A stretch of DNA of 41,012 bases from Acidobacteriota bacterium (GCA_016871195.1 VFZN01000009.1:65451-106462), one strand, 5' to 3'; counted from the stretch's first letter, positions 7,947 to 17,223 are shown. Notes: generated by a model from the letters alone, not told the origin. Program-made: numbers and translations.

Positions 7947-10900
7947 TGGCGGCCTCCGGGTGTCACTGTCAGGGTCATCGGGGCCGAGGAGGCCGAGACC
8001 TGTGGAAGATACATGGGGCTGACCTGGGTCGGTGCCATGCGGAACGCGCCCTCTGTCGTCACCTTCACAAGGTAGACGTATTCGTAGCGGCCTCGCTCGA
8101 AATCCTGCTGGAAGAACACCGTGCGGTTGTCGCGGTACTCGACCTGCGAGCCCCACCACCACGCCACGCTGTCTGGCCTCTCGAGGGGATACGCCCACTG
8201 ATCGCGCACCGATTCCACGCCAGCCGGCAACGGGTCTTCCACCGACAGATAGCGCCAGTCGGTCGAGCCCGCGACCGTCAGCCGCACCAGCAGCACATCG
8301 CCGGGCGCGGCCGTGCCGTCGAACGCCTGCTCGCGATACACGATGCGAGAGTTGACCGTGACGGGCACCAGTCGTCTGTAGGCGCGTGTGACGGCCAGTT
8401 GTCTGCTGCCGATGCGGCCCTCTGCCGCCCGCGCATCGAAGAACGTGGCCGCGGCTGACCAGTACACCGACCCGCCCTCACGGGTCACCAGGCGCACCGT
8501 GTTCGCGCCGGTCTGCGCGTCGACCTCGAACTGCATCGGATCGGCCGCCACCATGTCGCTGGCCGAGAACGTGTGCCGGCCGGCCAGTGTGCCGTTCACG
8601 AAGACATCGACGCCGCCACCGGCCGTGGCCCGCTCGTTGCGGGCCTGCATGAACGCCAGCAGTCCATACAGGGCCATGGCCGTCCGTTTGGTCGTGCCCC
8701 AGTGGCTGCCGTGCCGGTTGATCAACAGCCAGCGGACTGCGCGTTCCAGCACGGCGTGGGTGTCGGTGCGGCGGGCCAGGGCCTGGACGGCAAAGGCGGT
8801 GGCTTCCACGCTGGTGTCGGCCGCATCGAACAGCAAGGCGTCGCTGTCGGCAGCCCACCAGCTCAGGTCGCCCTTCGTCTGCACGCGGGCCAGCAGCTCC
8901 CGTGCGGCCTGACTGGCGCGTGCGTCGCCGTGCTCGTCGAGCAGGGCCACCAGCTGCGCCTGCCCCAGGGCACTCATGCGATCGCGGGCGGCCCACGCAT
9001 CACTGAGGGCCGCCGCATGCGAGTAGGTGACGGCTCCCGACTCGGCCCACGACATGATGTCCGTCGACTCCGGCATGGCCCGTTTCAGCACATACGCCAT
9101 GTAGACCTTGAGGTCGGGCAGCGCGCGGGGATAGGTCACGTACATCCGGGCCAGTGCCCGCGCTCCGGTGTCGAGCCGGTATGTGTCGACGCGTGCCCCG
9201 GTGCGCCGGGCTTCGTCCATCGCCCACAGTGCATACGCCGACATGAACGGATGGTTGCCGTCGCTCTTCCACCAGCCCCATCCGCCATCGTCATGCTGCA
9301 TGTCACCGAGGCGTCGGAGGCCCGACGATATCTGGCGGTCGAGGGCGCCCATCCGCTCGGTCGGGGCCAGTTGCAGTGCCGTCAGGGCACGGGTGACCAG
9401 CACGTTGGGGATGAAGCTCGAGACGGTTTGCTCGGTGCATCCGTACGGATATCCGGTGAGATACTCGAGCGCCCCCAGCATCGACCCGGCGAGCGAGGGC
9501 GCGACCGACACCGTGATCCGTCGGCCCGCAGGATTTGCAGAGGCCGGCACGACGAGTTCGGCCGCAGCATCGCCGGCACCAATGACGGAGCCGGCTGCTG
9601 TCGCCGTGCGCCGTACGCCGAAGGGCTGCACCGGCAGCGACACTTCGACGGCGTCGCGATCAGTTTCGGTCTCGGCGTCGGCCGTGACAGTGGCTGTACC
9701 TGGTGTGCGGGCCACAAACGAAAAAACGTGTCGTGCCTCGCCGCCGCTGGCGAGCCCGATACCCGTGACGCGGCTCCGATCAGAGGTGGCCTCGAGCCCC
9801 GACGCGGTCACCGACACCGACGCCGTCCGTGCGTCCGGCCGATAGTTATGGACGATGGCCGGCAGGACGAGGGCGTCGCCCTCGGTGAGAAATCTCGGGG
9901 GGACGACGCGTACGATCAGGTCCTTGGTCACGGTCGTGCGGGCAACGCTGCTGCCGACACGGGTGTCGGTGGTCACCGCGCGCGCCGTGAGCCGCCAGGT
10001 GGTCAGCGCATCGGGATAGCGCACGGCGACCTGTGCCCGTCCCGTGGCGTCGGTCACAATGTCGGGCACCCAGTAAATCGCGTCGGGAAATTCCTTGCGC
10101 ACTGTGGGCTGGCTGGGCCGATCGCCCTTGAAGTCGGCCAGCGTCATCGGGCGACGGCGACGCGCCGTGAGCTGCAGGCGTTCGACGCCCGAGAATCCGG
10201 TGAAGAAGTATTCGCGCGAGAACGACGTGCTGACCCGACTGTAGTCGCGGCGGTAGAAGTAGCGGACAGGGTCAGGCGTGGAATCGGGCCGCACACCGAA
10301 GACGGCCTCGTCGATCACGGCCAGGCTCACCTGGGCCCGCACCGGGGCCCCGGTGTGGTCGGTGACCTGCACCGTGAAGCGCCCGGGCTCCTGCGGACGC
10401 GAGACCGCCTGCTCGGCCGTGATCGCGATCTGCAGCGTCTGCGCGGCGGCGGGCACACTCAGCCGACGCTCGGCCCGATAGAGCCGGCCGTCGCGCATGT
10501 AGACGAGGTTCGCGTATACATCACCGACGTCCCCCTCGGTGATAGGAATCTCAATCGCATCGGACGCGGTGAGGCGCAGCACCCGGTGCCACGCGACGTG
10601 CTGACCTTCCTTGGTCGCCAGCACGGCTCCGATGACGGTGTCCCCGCGCAGCAGCAGCCGTGCGGTGTCGCCGGGGGCATAGGTCTTCCGGTCGGCAATG
10701 ATTTCAACGAAGCGGTCACGCGACTCGTCGTCCAGGCTCGACTGCGGTCCCGGGACGAACAACCACAACTGATCGGTGATGCGGCGGCCGCCGTCCTCGG
10801 TGGCGATCGTGAGGCGGAAGGGGCCGGTCACGCCCGCCGGCAGCGTCACGGCCGCGGTCGCACGTCCGTCCTCACCTGTGGTCGCTGACGAGGTGCTGAG

Positions 10901-12643
10901 GCGCGTGGCCGTCGGTTCACCGTAGCCCACCTCGGGGTAGGTGAGTCTGTCGAGTTCGATGGCGATGGGCACGCGGGCCTGGGGCTGACCGGCATAGTCG
11001 GTCGCGCGAAGTTCCAGGTCCACCCGGTCGCCTGCCTTGACGATGGAGCGATTGGCCCGGCCGGCGATGAGAAAGCGTCCCCAGGTGGCGAGGACCTGCG
11101 TTGAGCCTGACACTTCGCGTGCACTGGCGTCGGTGACCCGGGCCTCGATGCGTGCGGTGATGTCCCGCGCCGACTCGCCGGGCGGGACGGGAATCACGAG
11201 CTCGGCGCGCCCTGACTCGTCGAGCCTGGCCTCACCCTGAGCGGTCTGGTCGCCGCCATACCAGTACGCCCCGCCTTCCTCGGCGCCCTCGTCCCAGCGC
11301 AGCGGCGAGAAATAGGGCTGCTGGCTCAGCACCCACTGCACGCGCCCGTTCGCCACGGGCTGACCGAAGTAGTACCGGGCCTGCACGGTGACGCGTGCCG
11401 ACTGGCCCTGCACAATCATGCGGGTGACCGGTGTCACCGTGACTTCGAACTCGGGCTTGCGGTACTCCTGCACCTCGAATGCGCCGAGGGCCTGCTGCTC
11501 GCCGCTCTGCACGCGAAGCGTATAGCTGCCGAGCGCACCTGCGGCGGGGATGGGAAACGACAGCGCGACAGCCCCGAAGGCATCCACCGGCAGTTGCCGC
11601 CGCACCAGCACCTTGTCGTTCGGATCGCTGGCGACGACTTCCACGGTGGTCCCGTCAAACGGCCGCAGCGCATCCTGCTCGCGCCACCGCAAAATGCCCT
11701 TCATGTGCAGGGTCTGGCCCGGGCGGTAGATCGACTTGTCGGTGTAGAGATAGCCCACTAGCTCGCGGGGCTGCGCCCGCAGCGCATACGCCCCTGGATC
11801 GGTGACCGCAATCGCCTCGCCGCACTGCGCCAGGCCCAGAATCTGGTCGATATCGCCGGGCAGCGACGCGCGCCATGTGCCGTCCGGCTCGGTGGTCCCT
11901 GAGGCGATGGCCTCGCGTCGGACCATGGCCTGCACCTGACAGCCGGCCTGGGGTTCGCCCGTGAAGCGATCGGCGGCAAACAGCAGCAGCTCGCCCGGAG
12001 AGATTTTCGTGACCAGTCCGACGTCAGACACCACCACCACCGTGTAGGCGCGGAGGCGGTCGTGTGTGGCTTCCACCAGATAGAGGCCGGCGCGGTCGAC
12101 CGGCAGGGGAATGCGCCGGAACTCGGTGTCGCGATAATTGGGCAGCAGTTCACGCCAGGACGTCACCAGCTGATCGGGATTGAGCAGTGGCACCTGCGCG
12201 AACGTCGACACATCGAGCTGCACACGCTGCGCGGCGCTGGCGCGGTCGTCGGTCACGCGGCGTGCGGCACGATAGCGTGGTGACACCTGGGCCCGCAGCA
12301 CATTCCGGATGCGCGCGCGCTGCGCGCGCTTCCACGAGGTCAGCCGCTCGATCCACGACTGCTCCTGCGGCACCTCCATCGGGGCATCCGTGCCGAACTG
12401 GTGCGGATCGGAGAGGCCGGCGAAAAAGCGGAACGGATCGCGCACCCGATACACACGCACGTCGAGATGTTCGACCCGGCGGAAGGTGAGGAAGAAGTGC
12501 GGCGCATCGCGTGTGGTGAAGGTTTCGCTGGTCGACAGCGAAAATGCCGGGCCGGCATTCTCGGCCGTCGCAGGCTCCTGAGCCTCGGCGGCCAGGGCGC
12601 AGGCCAGCAGCGCAATCAGAGACAGAAGAACGCGGCGTGTCAT
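7943..12643 (-). CDS. Bacterial alpha-2-macroglobulin with thioester motif
   Basis: The protein has 1566 residues from the ATG at 12643; the open frame continues upstream but overlaps the DUF1175 gene. An N-terminal signal peptide (about 1-22) contains a Cys at 14 that could be a weak lipobox. Macroglobulin MG domains follow, with segments typical of the family such as YLYTDKSIYRPGQTLHMKG. The thioester sequence YGCTEQ has Cys1069 and Gln1072, so the covalent trap appears intact. An alpha/alpha toroid-like region follows, and a C-terminal beta domain ends the protein. Bacterial macroglobulins are periplasmic and trap attacking proteases. The gene is coupled by 4-bp overlaps to DUF1175 upstream and to a membrane protein downstream. 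A DUF1175 neighbour is typical of the E. coli yfaS type, which as I recall usually lacks the thioester. Confidence 0.92.
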   Translation of the reverse strand: MTRRVLLSLIALLACALAAEAQEPATAENAGPAFSLSTSETFTTRDAPHFFLTFRRVEHLDVRVYRVRDPFRFFAGLSDPHQFGTDAPMEVPQEQSWIERLTSWKRAQRARIRNVLRAQVSPRYRAARRVTDDRASAAQRVQLDVSTFAQVPLLNPDQLVTSWRELLPNYRDTEFRRIPLPVDRAGLYLVEATHDRLRAYTVVVVSDVGLVTKISPGELLLFAADRFTGEPQAGCQVQAMVRREAIASGTTEPDGTWRASLPGDIDQILGLAQCGEAIAVTDPGAYALRAQPRELVGYLYTDKSIYRPGQTLHMKGILRWREQDALRPFDGTTVEVVASDPNDKVLVRRQLPVDAFGAVALSFPIPAAGALGSYTLRVQSGEQQALGAFEVQEYRKPEFEVTVTPVTRMIVQGQSARVTVQARYYFGQPVANGRVQWVLSQQPYFSPLRWDEGAEEGGAYWYGGDQTAQGEARLDESGRAELVIPVPPGESARDITARIEARVTDASAREVSGSTQVLATWGRFLIAGRANRSIVKAGDRVDLELRATDYAGQPQARVPIAIELDRLTYPEVGYGEPTATRLSTSSATTGEDGRATAAVTLPAGVTGPFRLTIATEDGGRRITDQLWLFVPGPQSSLDDESRDRFVEIIADRKTYAPGDTARLLLRGDTVIGAVLATKEGQHVAWHRVLRLTASDAIEIPITEGDVGDVYANLVYMRDGRLYRAERRLSVPAAAQTLQIAITAEQAVSRPQEPGRFTVQVTDHTGAPVRAQVSLAVIDEAVFGVRPDSTPDPVRYFYRRDYSRVSTSFSREYFFTGFSGVERLQLTARRRRPMTLADFKGDRPSQPTVRKEFPDAIYWVPDIVTDATGRAQVAVRYPDALTTWRLTARAVTTDTRVGSSVARTTVTKDLIVRVVPPRFLTEGDALVLPAIVHNYRPDARTASVSVTASGLEATSDRSRVTGIGLASGGEARHVFSFVARTPGTATVTADAETETDRDAVEVSLPVQPFGVRRTATAAGSVIGAGDAAAELVVPASANPAGRRITVSVAPSLAGSMLGALEYLTGYPYGCTEQTVSSFIPNVLVTRALTALQLAPTERMGALDRQISSGLRRLGDMQHDDGGWGWWKSDGNHPFMSAYALWAMDEARRTGARVDTYRLDTGARALARMYVTYPRALPDLKVYMAYVLKRAMPESTDIMSWAESGAVTYSHAAALSDAWAARDRMSALGQAQLVALLDEHGDARASQAARELLARVQTKGDLSWWAADSDALLFDAADTSVEATAFAVQALARRTDTHAVLERAVRWLLINRHGSHWGTTKRTAMALYGLLAFMQARNERATAGGGVDVFVNGTLAGRHTFSASDMVAADPMQFEVDAQTGANTVRLVTREGGSVYWSAAATFFDARAAEGRIGSRQLAVTRAYRRLVPVTVNSRIVYREQAFDGTAAPGDVLLVRLTVAGSTDWRYLSVEDPLPAGVESVRDQWAYPLERPDSVAWWWGSQVEYRDNRTVFFQQDFERGRYEYVYLVKVTTEGAFRMAPTQVSPMYLPQVSASSAPMTLTVTPGGRQ

Positions 12644-13338
12644 GGGGTTTCGAGGATGCTCAGTCGGAAGACACCGACAAACGAGGCGTTGGTCGGCAGC
12701 GGACGCCAGCGGGGCGAGGGATGGGCCTGCAGCACCGAGAGGCGCACTCTTCGCACCTCGCCGGCCGAGGCGCCGTCGGGACCGGTGTGGTAGACGACCC
12801 AGTCGTCGCCCTCGGTCTCGAAACGCGAGCGCCCCAGAAACACCATCAGGTGATCGGGCTGTGACTGTCCGGGCTGATGAAAGGCGAGCAGGTCGCCCGG
12901 TTGCGCGGCACGGGCGTCCCGTCCGCGGGGCACGGTATTCCAGCGGATGAGCGTGCGTGCGTCGGCAAACTCGCCATAGGCCGAGCCCGCTGAGGAGGCG
13001 ACACGGAACAATGGCCAGTGATCGCCGGTGACCGGGGGCGCGGAACGCACGTCGGGAAACTGCGGCACAAACGGCAGGCGGAGGCGCTGGTGCCAGACCG
13101 GGGTGTGCGCCCGCAGCGCCTCGCGAAACGCCAGTCGCACCAGGGCGGCGCAATCGACCACTTCGGGCTGCGGCTGCTCGAACTGTGCATCGGCCAGCAG
13201 GGTGAACCACTGGCGGAACGCCCCGCGGTCAGACTCATCGGCCAGGCGCACCTGGGCGCCCAGCGGGGACGTGGAGGCCCCCAGCAGCGTCAACACAAGG
13301 AATATCGTGGGGGCCGCCGCCCCGTGCCCGGTGCGCAT
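12640..13338 (-). CDS. DUF1175 (YfaT-like) secreted protein, cysteine-peptidase-like
   Basis: The protein has 232 residues with a signal peptide (about 1-28). A papain/NlpC-P60-like set of residues is visible: VDCAALVR with Cys63, PGDLLAF (147-153) followed by PDHLMVFLG with His163, and His184 in VVYHTG. This pattern (DCxxLV, then GDLxxF, then HxxxxLG) resembles cell-wall or amide cysteine hydrolases. DUF1175 genes accompany macroglobulin genes, as in the E. coli yfa cluster. Its stop overlaps the macroglobulin start (ATGA, 12640-12643). There is no Shine-Dalgarno, and a TATACT -10 box lies 8 nt before the ATG, so the mRNA is probably leaderless. The family call is fairly sure; the enzyme activity is inference. 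Confidence 0.8.
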   Translation of the reverse strand: MRTGHGAAAPTIFLVLTLLGASTSPLGAQVRLADESDRGAFRQWFTLLADAQFEQPQPEVVDCAALVRLAFREALRAHTPVWHQRLRLPFVPQFPDVRSAPPVTGDHWPLFRVASSAGSAYGEFADARTLIRWNTVPRGRDARAAQPGDLLAFHQPGQSQPDHLMVFLGRSRFETEGDDWVVYHTGPDGASAGEVRRVRLSVLQAHPSPRWRPLPTNASFVGVFRLSILETP

Positions 13339-13340
13339 GC

Positions 13341-13358
13341 GGGGTCAGTATAGACCCC
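13341..13358 (-). promoter_or_regulatory. -10 box inside a perfect palindrome, macroglobulin operon promoter
   Basis: GGGGTC and GACCCC exactly flank AGTATA, which is TATACT on the reverse strand (13352-13347). The start codon of the DUF1175 gene begins 8 nt downstream. The arms centred on the -10 box look like an operator, so a repressor bound there would block the promoter. No good -35 is visible. Confidence 0.5.
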
Positions 13359-13422
13359 GAGGCCCCGGGTGCAGCCGCGCAGCGACGAGGCCTGCCGGGT
13401 ATACCATGACGGAGAGGATCCC

Positions 13423-14397
13423 ATGCTGATCAAGAAGCCCGCCGACCTGCGAGAGTCAGACGTCACCGACCAGTCGCTCTACCTGCGCCGCCGAGAGTTC
13501 CTGCAGGTCGCCGGTTCGACCGCTGTGGCCATGGCCACGGTCGGCGGGGTGCCGGCGTTCGAAGGCACGTCCACCGTGCTCCACGCCCAGAACCCGTCGG
13601 CGCGCAAGCTCGAGAACTTCACGAAGAGTGCGTTCAACACCGACGAGAAGATGAACTCGTACAAGGACGTCACGACCTATAACAACTTCTACGAGTTCGG
13701 CCTCGACAAGGCCGACCCGGCCCGCTATTCGAGCACCCTGCGCCCCAGCCCCTGGTCCGTGGTGGTCGACGGGCAGTGCGGCAAGCCCGGCACCTACACC
13801 ATCGAAGACATCATGAAGTGGTTTCCCCTCGAAGAGCGCATCTACCGGATGCGCTGCGTCGAGGCCTGGTCGATGGTGATTCCGTGGGTCGGCTTCCCCC
13901 TGGCCGACTTCGTCAAGCGCTTCCAGCCCACCTCGCGCGCGAAATTCGTCAAGTTCACGACCCTCGTCGACACCAAGCAGATGCCCGGTCAGACCGAGCC
14001 GGCGCTGCCCTGGCCGTACGTGGAAGGCCTGCGGATGGACGAGGCCCTGCACCCGCTGGCCCTGATGGCCGTCGGGCTCTACGGCGAAGTGCTGCCGAAC
14101 CAGAACGGCGCCCCCATCCGCCTCGTGGTGCCATGGAAGTACGGCTTCAAGGGCATCAAGTCGATCGTGCGGGTCAGCTTTGAGGAATCGCAGCCGCTCA
14201 ATACCTGGCAGCGCGTGCGCGCCGATGAGTACGGCTTCTACGCGAACGTCAACCCGGCGGTCGACCACCCCCGCTGGTCGCAGGCCAGCGAGCGGCGCAT
14301 CGGCGAGTTCTTCAAGCGCAAGACCCTGCCGTTCAACGGCTACGCCGACCACGTGGCGTCGCTCTACACCGGCATGGACCCGCGCAAGCTTTACTGA
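13423..14397 (+). CDS. msrP: Protein-methionine-sulfoxide reductase catalytic subunit MsrP
   Basis: The protein has 324 residues. The ATG at 13423 is preceded by GGAGAGG. The N-terminus has a twin-arginine motif ([10 protein letters not shown], about 22-31) and a hydrophobic stretch, so it is exported folded with its cofactor. The sulfite-oxidase-like molybdopterin fold is recognisable, with the Mo-ligating Cys145 in RMRCVEAW and conserved WPYVEGL and [12 protein letters not shown] segments. MsrP reduces oxidised methionines in periplasmic proteins using electrons from MsrQ. Length matches the family. It overlaps no neighbour, is separated by only 2 nt from msrQ, and diverges from the macroglobulin operon. 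Confidence 0.95.
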   Translation: MLIKKPADLRESDVTDQSLYLRRREFLQVAGSTAVAMATVGGVPAFEGTSTVLHAQNPSARKLENFTKSAFNTDEKMNSYKDVTTYNNFYEFGLDKADPARYSSTLRPSPWSVVVDGQCGKPGTYTIEDIMKWFPLEERIYRMRCVEAWSMVIPWVGFPLADFVKRFQPTSRAKFVKFTTLVDTKQMPGQTEPALPWPYVEGLRMDEALHPLALMAVGLYGEVLPNQNGAPIRLVVPWKYGFKGIKSIVRVSFEESQPLNTWQRVRADEYGFYANVNPAVDHPRWSQASERRIGEFFKRKTLPFNGYADHVASLYTGMDPRKLY

Positions 14398-14399
14398 CC

Positions 14400-15005
14400 G
14401 TGTCCTCGACCGTCTGGGTGCGGCGGGCCCTCAAACCCGCCGTGTTTCTCGCCGGTCTCGGCCCGGCGATCTGGCTGGTGGTCCGGGGCTTCCAGGGTGA
14501 GCTGGGCGTCAATCCGGTGGAAACGGTCACCAACGACACCGGTATCTGGACGCTCCGCTTCATCGTCCTGACCCTCGCAGTCACGCCCACGCGGTGGCTG
14601 ACGGGCTGGAATCCCGTGGCGCTGTTCCGGCGCATGCTGGGCCTGTTTGCGTTCTTCTACGGCACGCTGCACTTTCTGACCTACTTCATCCTCGACCACT
14701 CGCTCGAGCTGGCCGGCGTCTGGGACGATGTGGTCAAGCGGCCGTACATTACAGCGGGCTTCACGGGATTCATGCTGATGGTGCCGCTGGCGCTGACCTC
14801 GACCCACGGCTGGATTCGCCGTCTCGGCGGACATCGCTGGAACCGGCTGCACCAGCTGGTGTACGTGTCGGCGATTGGCGCGGTGTTGCATTACCTCTGG
14901 AAGGTGAAGCTCGACACCACCAATCCGTTCATCTACATCGCCATCGTCGCCGTGCTGCTGGGCGCGCGCCTCTGGCACCACATCGCCCGCGCGTCGCAGA
15001 AATGA
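14400..15005 (+). CDS. msrQ: Haem-binding membrane subunit MsrQ
   Basis: The protein has 201 residues from a GTG start 2 nt after the msrP stop, which suggests translational coupling. About six transmembrane helices with conserved histidines (in the GTLHFLTYF, NRLHQLVY and AVLHYLWK segments) fit the ferric-reductase-like MsrQ family. MsrQ passes electrons from quinol or flavin across the inner membrane to MsrP. Its length and partner are as expected. The initiator tRNA follows 46 nt downstream. Confidence 0.93.
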   Translation: MSSTVWVRRALKPAVFLAGLGPAIWLVVRGFQGELGVNPVETVTNDTGIWTLRFIVLTLAVTPTRWLTGWNPVALFRRMLGLFAFFYGTLHFLTYFILDHSLELAGVWDDVVKRPYITAGFTGFMLMVPLALTSTHGWIRRLGGHRWNRLHQLVYVSAIGAVLHYLWKVKLDTTNPFIYIAIVAVLLGARLWHHIARASQK

Positions 15006-15030
15006 TGGAGCCGTCCTCGAAGGCGTGTGC

Positions 15031-15036
15031 TACTCT
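15031..15036 (+). promoter_or_regulatory. Candidate -10 box of initiator tRNA
   Basis: TACTCT lies 15 nt before the tRNA 5' end, at a spacing that suits a short processed leader. There is no clear -35. Confidence 0.35.
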
Positions 15037-15051
15037 TAGAGTCTCAGGTGA

Positions 15052-15129
<78 letters not shown>

Positions 15130-15144
15130 CCTCTTCTGAACATC

Positions 15145-15166
15145 CGGCTGCCCATTCCGGCAGCCG
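15145..15166 (+). terminator. Hairpin terminator after initiator tRNA
   Basis: CGGCTGCC (15145-15152) and GGCAGCCG (15159-15166) form an 8-bp stem with a 6-nt loop. The following TCGCTATTTATAC is only moderately T-rich. It lies between the tRNA and a convergent gene, so it may serve both directions. Confidence 0.6.
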
Positions 15167-15234
15167 TCGCTATTTATACGGCGGCGGAGGACCGTCACGC
15201 GTGGCGCGGCGCCTCCGCGCGCGGTCCAGCCCTT

Positions 15235-16227
15235 TTACTTCTTTTCCTTGAACCCGGCGGGCACTGCCACGTCGCCAGCGGCCACGGCGGTGCCCAGTTG
15301 CAGGGTTTCAGTAGTCGACGTCAGCACCGTCGACCGTCCCGGCGTGCCAGTCGTCGTCGGTTCGGCGGTCTTGCCGCGACCCATTCGACGGCCCAGGCCC
15401 CCGAGCAGGCCGCCGACGCTCGTCGGCGGCGCGTCGTTCTTTTCGGCGGTGTCATCACCTTGCGGGCTGCCGACCACCTGAAACGTCATCACGGTGCTGA
15501 GCGGCGTGCCCTTCAGCTTGCCAGCTTCGGCCCGAAACCGTTCGAGCGCCTTCTGCATTTGCGGATACATGGCCATCGCCTGCCGCATATCGGCCTGTGC
15601 CTGCGCGGGATCGATGCCCAGCAGCTGCTGCGCATAGCGCTGACGGAACGCCGTCAGCTCGTTCAGGGCGTCGGCCTCGGTGGTCATCCAGAGCGCGACG
15701 TCGAGGACAAAGCCGCCATCCTCGACACGCTTGCCCTTCTCGCGGACCGTAACCGTGGCGATTGATTCCTGCGCGCCGAGCCCCGCAATGGTCTTCGACT
15801 GGCCCGTTTGCTTCACGGTAAAGTCGACCTCATACTCTTTGCCCGATCCCTGCTCCGCGGGGGCCTCATCCCTGGTCTCGTCCTTGGCCTTGGCCATCGC
15901 CTCTTCCATCTGCCGGCGATACTCGGCGAAGGTCAGCACCGAATAACTCTTGCGACGCATGTCCAGCTGGTAAATCTTTTCCTCGGCCAGGTCGATAATC
16001 TCCCCGGTCATGTCATTCGAGGTCATCAGCCGGTCGCCCTTCAGCGCAACGGTCGTGACGATGCCCTCGCGTGCGGCTTTGCCACCGAACATGCCGGCGA
16101 TGCGACCCAGCGCCCCTTCAAACTTCACCTGCGTGCGCTCCTGAGTGCGCACGTCCGCGTGCAGAGACACGGCGCTCACGAGGCTCGCCACCATCACCAT
16201 CAGCACCACTCGAGTCAGCTTCAGCAT
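15235..16227 (-). CDS. Secreted hypothetical protein
   Basis: The protein has 330 residues from the ATG at 16227. A signal peptide (1-25) ends at His-Ala-Asp. The N-terminal half reads like a LolA- or DUF4412-type beta protein (KGDRLMTSNDMTGEIIDL, then LDMRRKSYSVLTF), and the middle is Ala/Glu/Lys-rich and helical (about 105-130 and 205-240). A Gly-rich segment (GGLLGGLGRRMGRGK) lies near residue 285. No catalytic motif is evident. A TACGCT -10 box lies 7 nt before the ATG and no Shine-Dalgarno is seen, so it is probably leaderless. It diverges from pirin. The function is unknown; the start choice is good because the signal peptide begins there. Confidence 0.7.
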   Translation of the reverse strand: MLKLTRVVLMVMVASLVSAVSLHADVRTQERTQVKFEGALGRIAGMFGGKAAREGIVTTVALKGDRLMTSNDMTGEIIDLAEEKIYQLDMRRKSYSVLTFAEYRRQMEEAMAKAKDETRDEAPAEQGSGKEYEVDFTVKQTGQSKTIAGLGAQESIATVTVREKGKRVEDGGFVLDVALWMTTEADALNELTAFRQRYAQQLLGIDPAQAQADMRQAMAMYPQMQKALERFRAEAGKLKGTPLSTVMTFQVVGSPQGDDTAEKNDAPPTSVGGLLGGLGRRMGRGKTAEPTTTGTPGRSTVLTSTTETLQLGTAVAAGDVAVPAGFKEKK

Positions 16228-16234
16228 GAAGTCG

Positions 16235-16240
16235 AGCGTA
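16235..16240 (-). promoter_or_regulatory. -10 box of leaderless secreted hypothetical gene
   Basis: TACGCT on the reverse strand is 7 nt before the ATG at 16227. There is no Shine-Dalgarno. Confidence 0.4.
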
Positions 16241-16291
16241 TGACGACCGCTGCTGCGGCGCAAGGGGGAAGCGCTTGGCGCCGGCCCGTCG

Positions 16292-16297
16292 TATGCT
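16292..16297 (+). promoter_or_regulatory. -10 box of pirin gene
   Basis: TATGCT lies 9 nt before the ATG at 16307, with no Shine-Dalgarno, so the transcript would be leaderless or nearly so. Confidence 0.4.
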
Positions 16298-16306
16298 GAA
16301 GGCATC

Positions 16307-17212
16307 ATGTCGATGCGCCCTGTGCGCTACTCCCGCCAGGCCCAGTCCACCCTCGAAGGGGCCGGCGTGCACCTGCACCGCGCCTTCGGATTCGGCACCA
16401 CCAGCGACTTCGACCCGTTCCTCCTGTTTGATGATTTCCGGAATGACCGGCCGGCCGATTTTGCCGCCGGCTTTCCCTGGCATCCCCATCGCGGGATCGA
16501 AACCATCACGTATGTGCTGGCCGGGACGGTCGACCATGCCGACAGCCTCGGGAACCGCGGGGCCCTCGGCGCAGGCGATGTGCAGTGGATGACCGCCGGC
16601 AGCGGCATCATTCATCAGGAAATGCCGCACGGCGACGGGCACGGACGCATGCACGGCTTTCAACTGTGGGCCAACCTGCCGCGTGCCCTGAAGATGACGA
16701 CCCCGCGCTATCAGGATGTGTCTGCCCGCGATATCCCCTCAATCGCCGACGATGACGGGACGGTGGTGCGGGTGATCTGCGGCGAATTCTGGGGACGACG
16801 GGGGCCGGTGGACGGCATCGCCGCCGATCCGCGCTATCTCGATGTCTCGGTGCCGCCGCGTCGGCGCCGCACCCTGCCGGTGCCGGTCGAGGCCAATGCC
16901 TTCGCGTACATCTTTGCCGGCAGCGGCGTGTTTCGCGGGGCGTCCGCGCCCAGGATGGTCGCGACCGAACTGGTGGGGCAGGGCGATGACCCGGTCTACA
17001 CCGATGTCGGCAACCGGTCGCTAGTGGTGTTCGACCGAGGCGATGAGGTGACGGTGGAAGCCGGAGAGGACGGCCTGCGCTTCCTACTCGTGTCGGGCCG
17101 ACCCATTCAGGAACCCGTCGCCTGGCACGGCCCCATCGTCATGAACACTGAAGAGGAACTGCGCCAGGCATTTTCGGAAATTCGCCAGGGGACCTTCATC
17201 CGGCACCCGTAA
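16307..17212 (+). CDS. Pirin family protein (bicupin)
   Basis: The protein has 301 residues. The N-terminal cupin carries the pirin metal site: His59 and His61 (PWHPHRGIET), His103 and Glu105 (GIIHQEMP). These positions nearly equal those of human pirin and E. coli YhhW. The second cupin (about 155-285) is less conserved. Pirins bind Fe(II); some act as quercetin 2,3-dioxygenases and others as redox regulators. The physiological role here is unknown. The gene faces OsmC, with a strong shared terminator between them. Confidence 0.92.
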   Translation: MSMRPVRYSRQAQSTLEGAGVHLHRAFGFGTTSDFDPFLLFDDFRNDRPADFAAGFPWHPHRGIETITYVLAGTVDHADSLGNRGALGAGDVQWMTAGSGIIHQEMPHGDGHGRMHGFQLWANLPRALKMTTPRYQDVSARDIPSIADDDGTVVRVICGEFWGRRGPVDGIAADPRYLDVSVPPRRRRTLPVPVEANAFAYIFAGSGVFRGASAPRMVATELVGQGDDPVYTDVGNRSLVVFDRGDEVTVEAGEDGLRFLLVSGRPIQEPVAWHGPIVMNTEEELRQAFSEIRQGTFIRHP

Positions 17213-17223
17213 CGGCACGCGTT

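Noticed and set aside
8573-10888. Long open frame (771 codons) on the plus strand
   Set aside because: It is fully antisense to the macroglobulin gene, has no recognisable domain, and such frames are expected in GC-rich DNA.
12311-12329. GCGC-rich palindrome
   Set aside because: It lies inside the macroglobulin coding region and encodes alternating Arg/Ala residues; it reflects codon bias.
12644-13210. N-terminal extension of the macroglobulin frame
   Set aside because: It overlaps the DUF1175 gene in another frame; the signal peptide begins at 12643.
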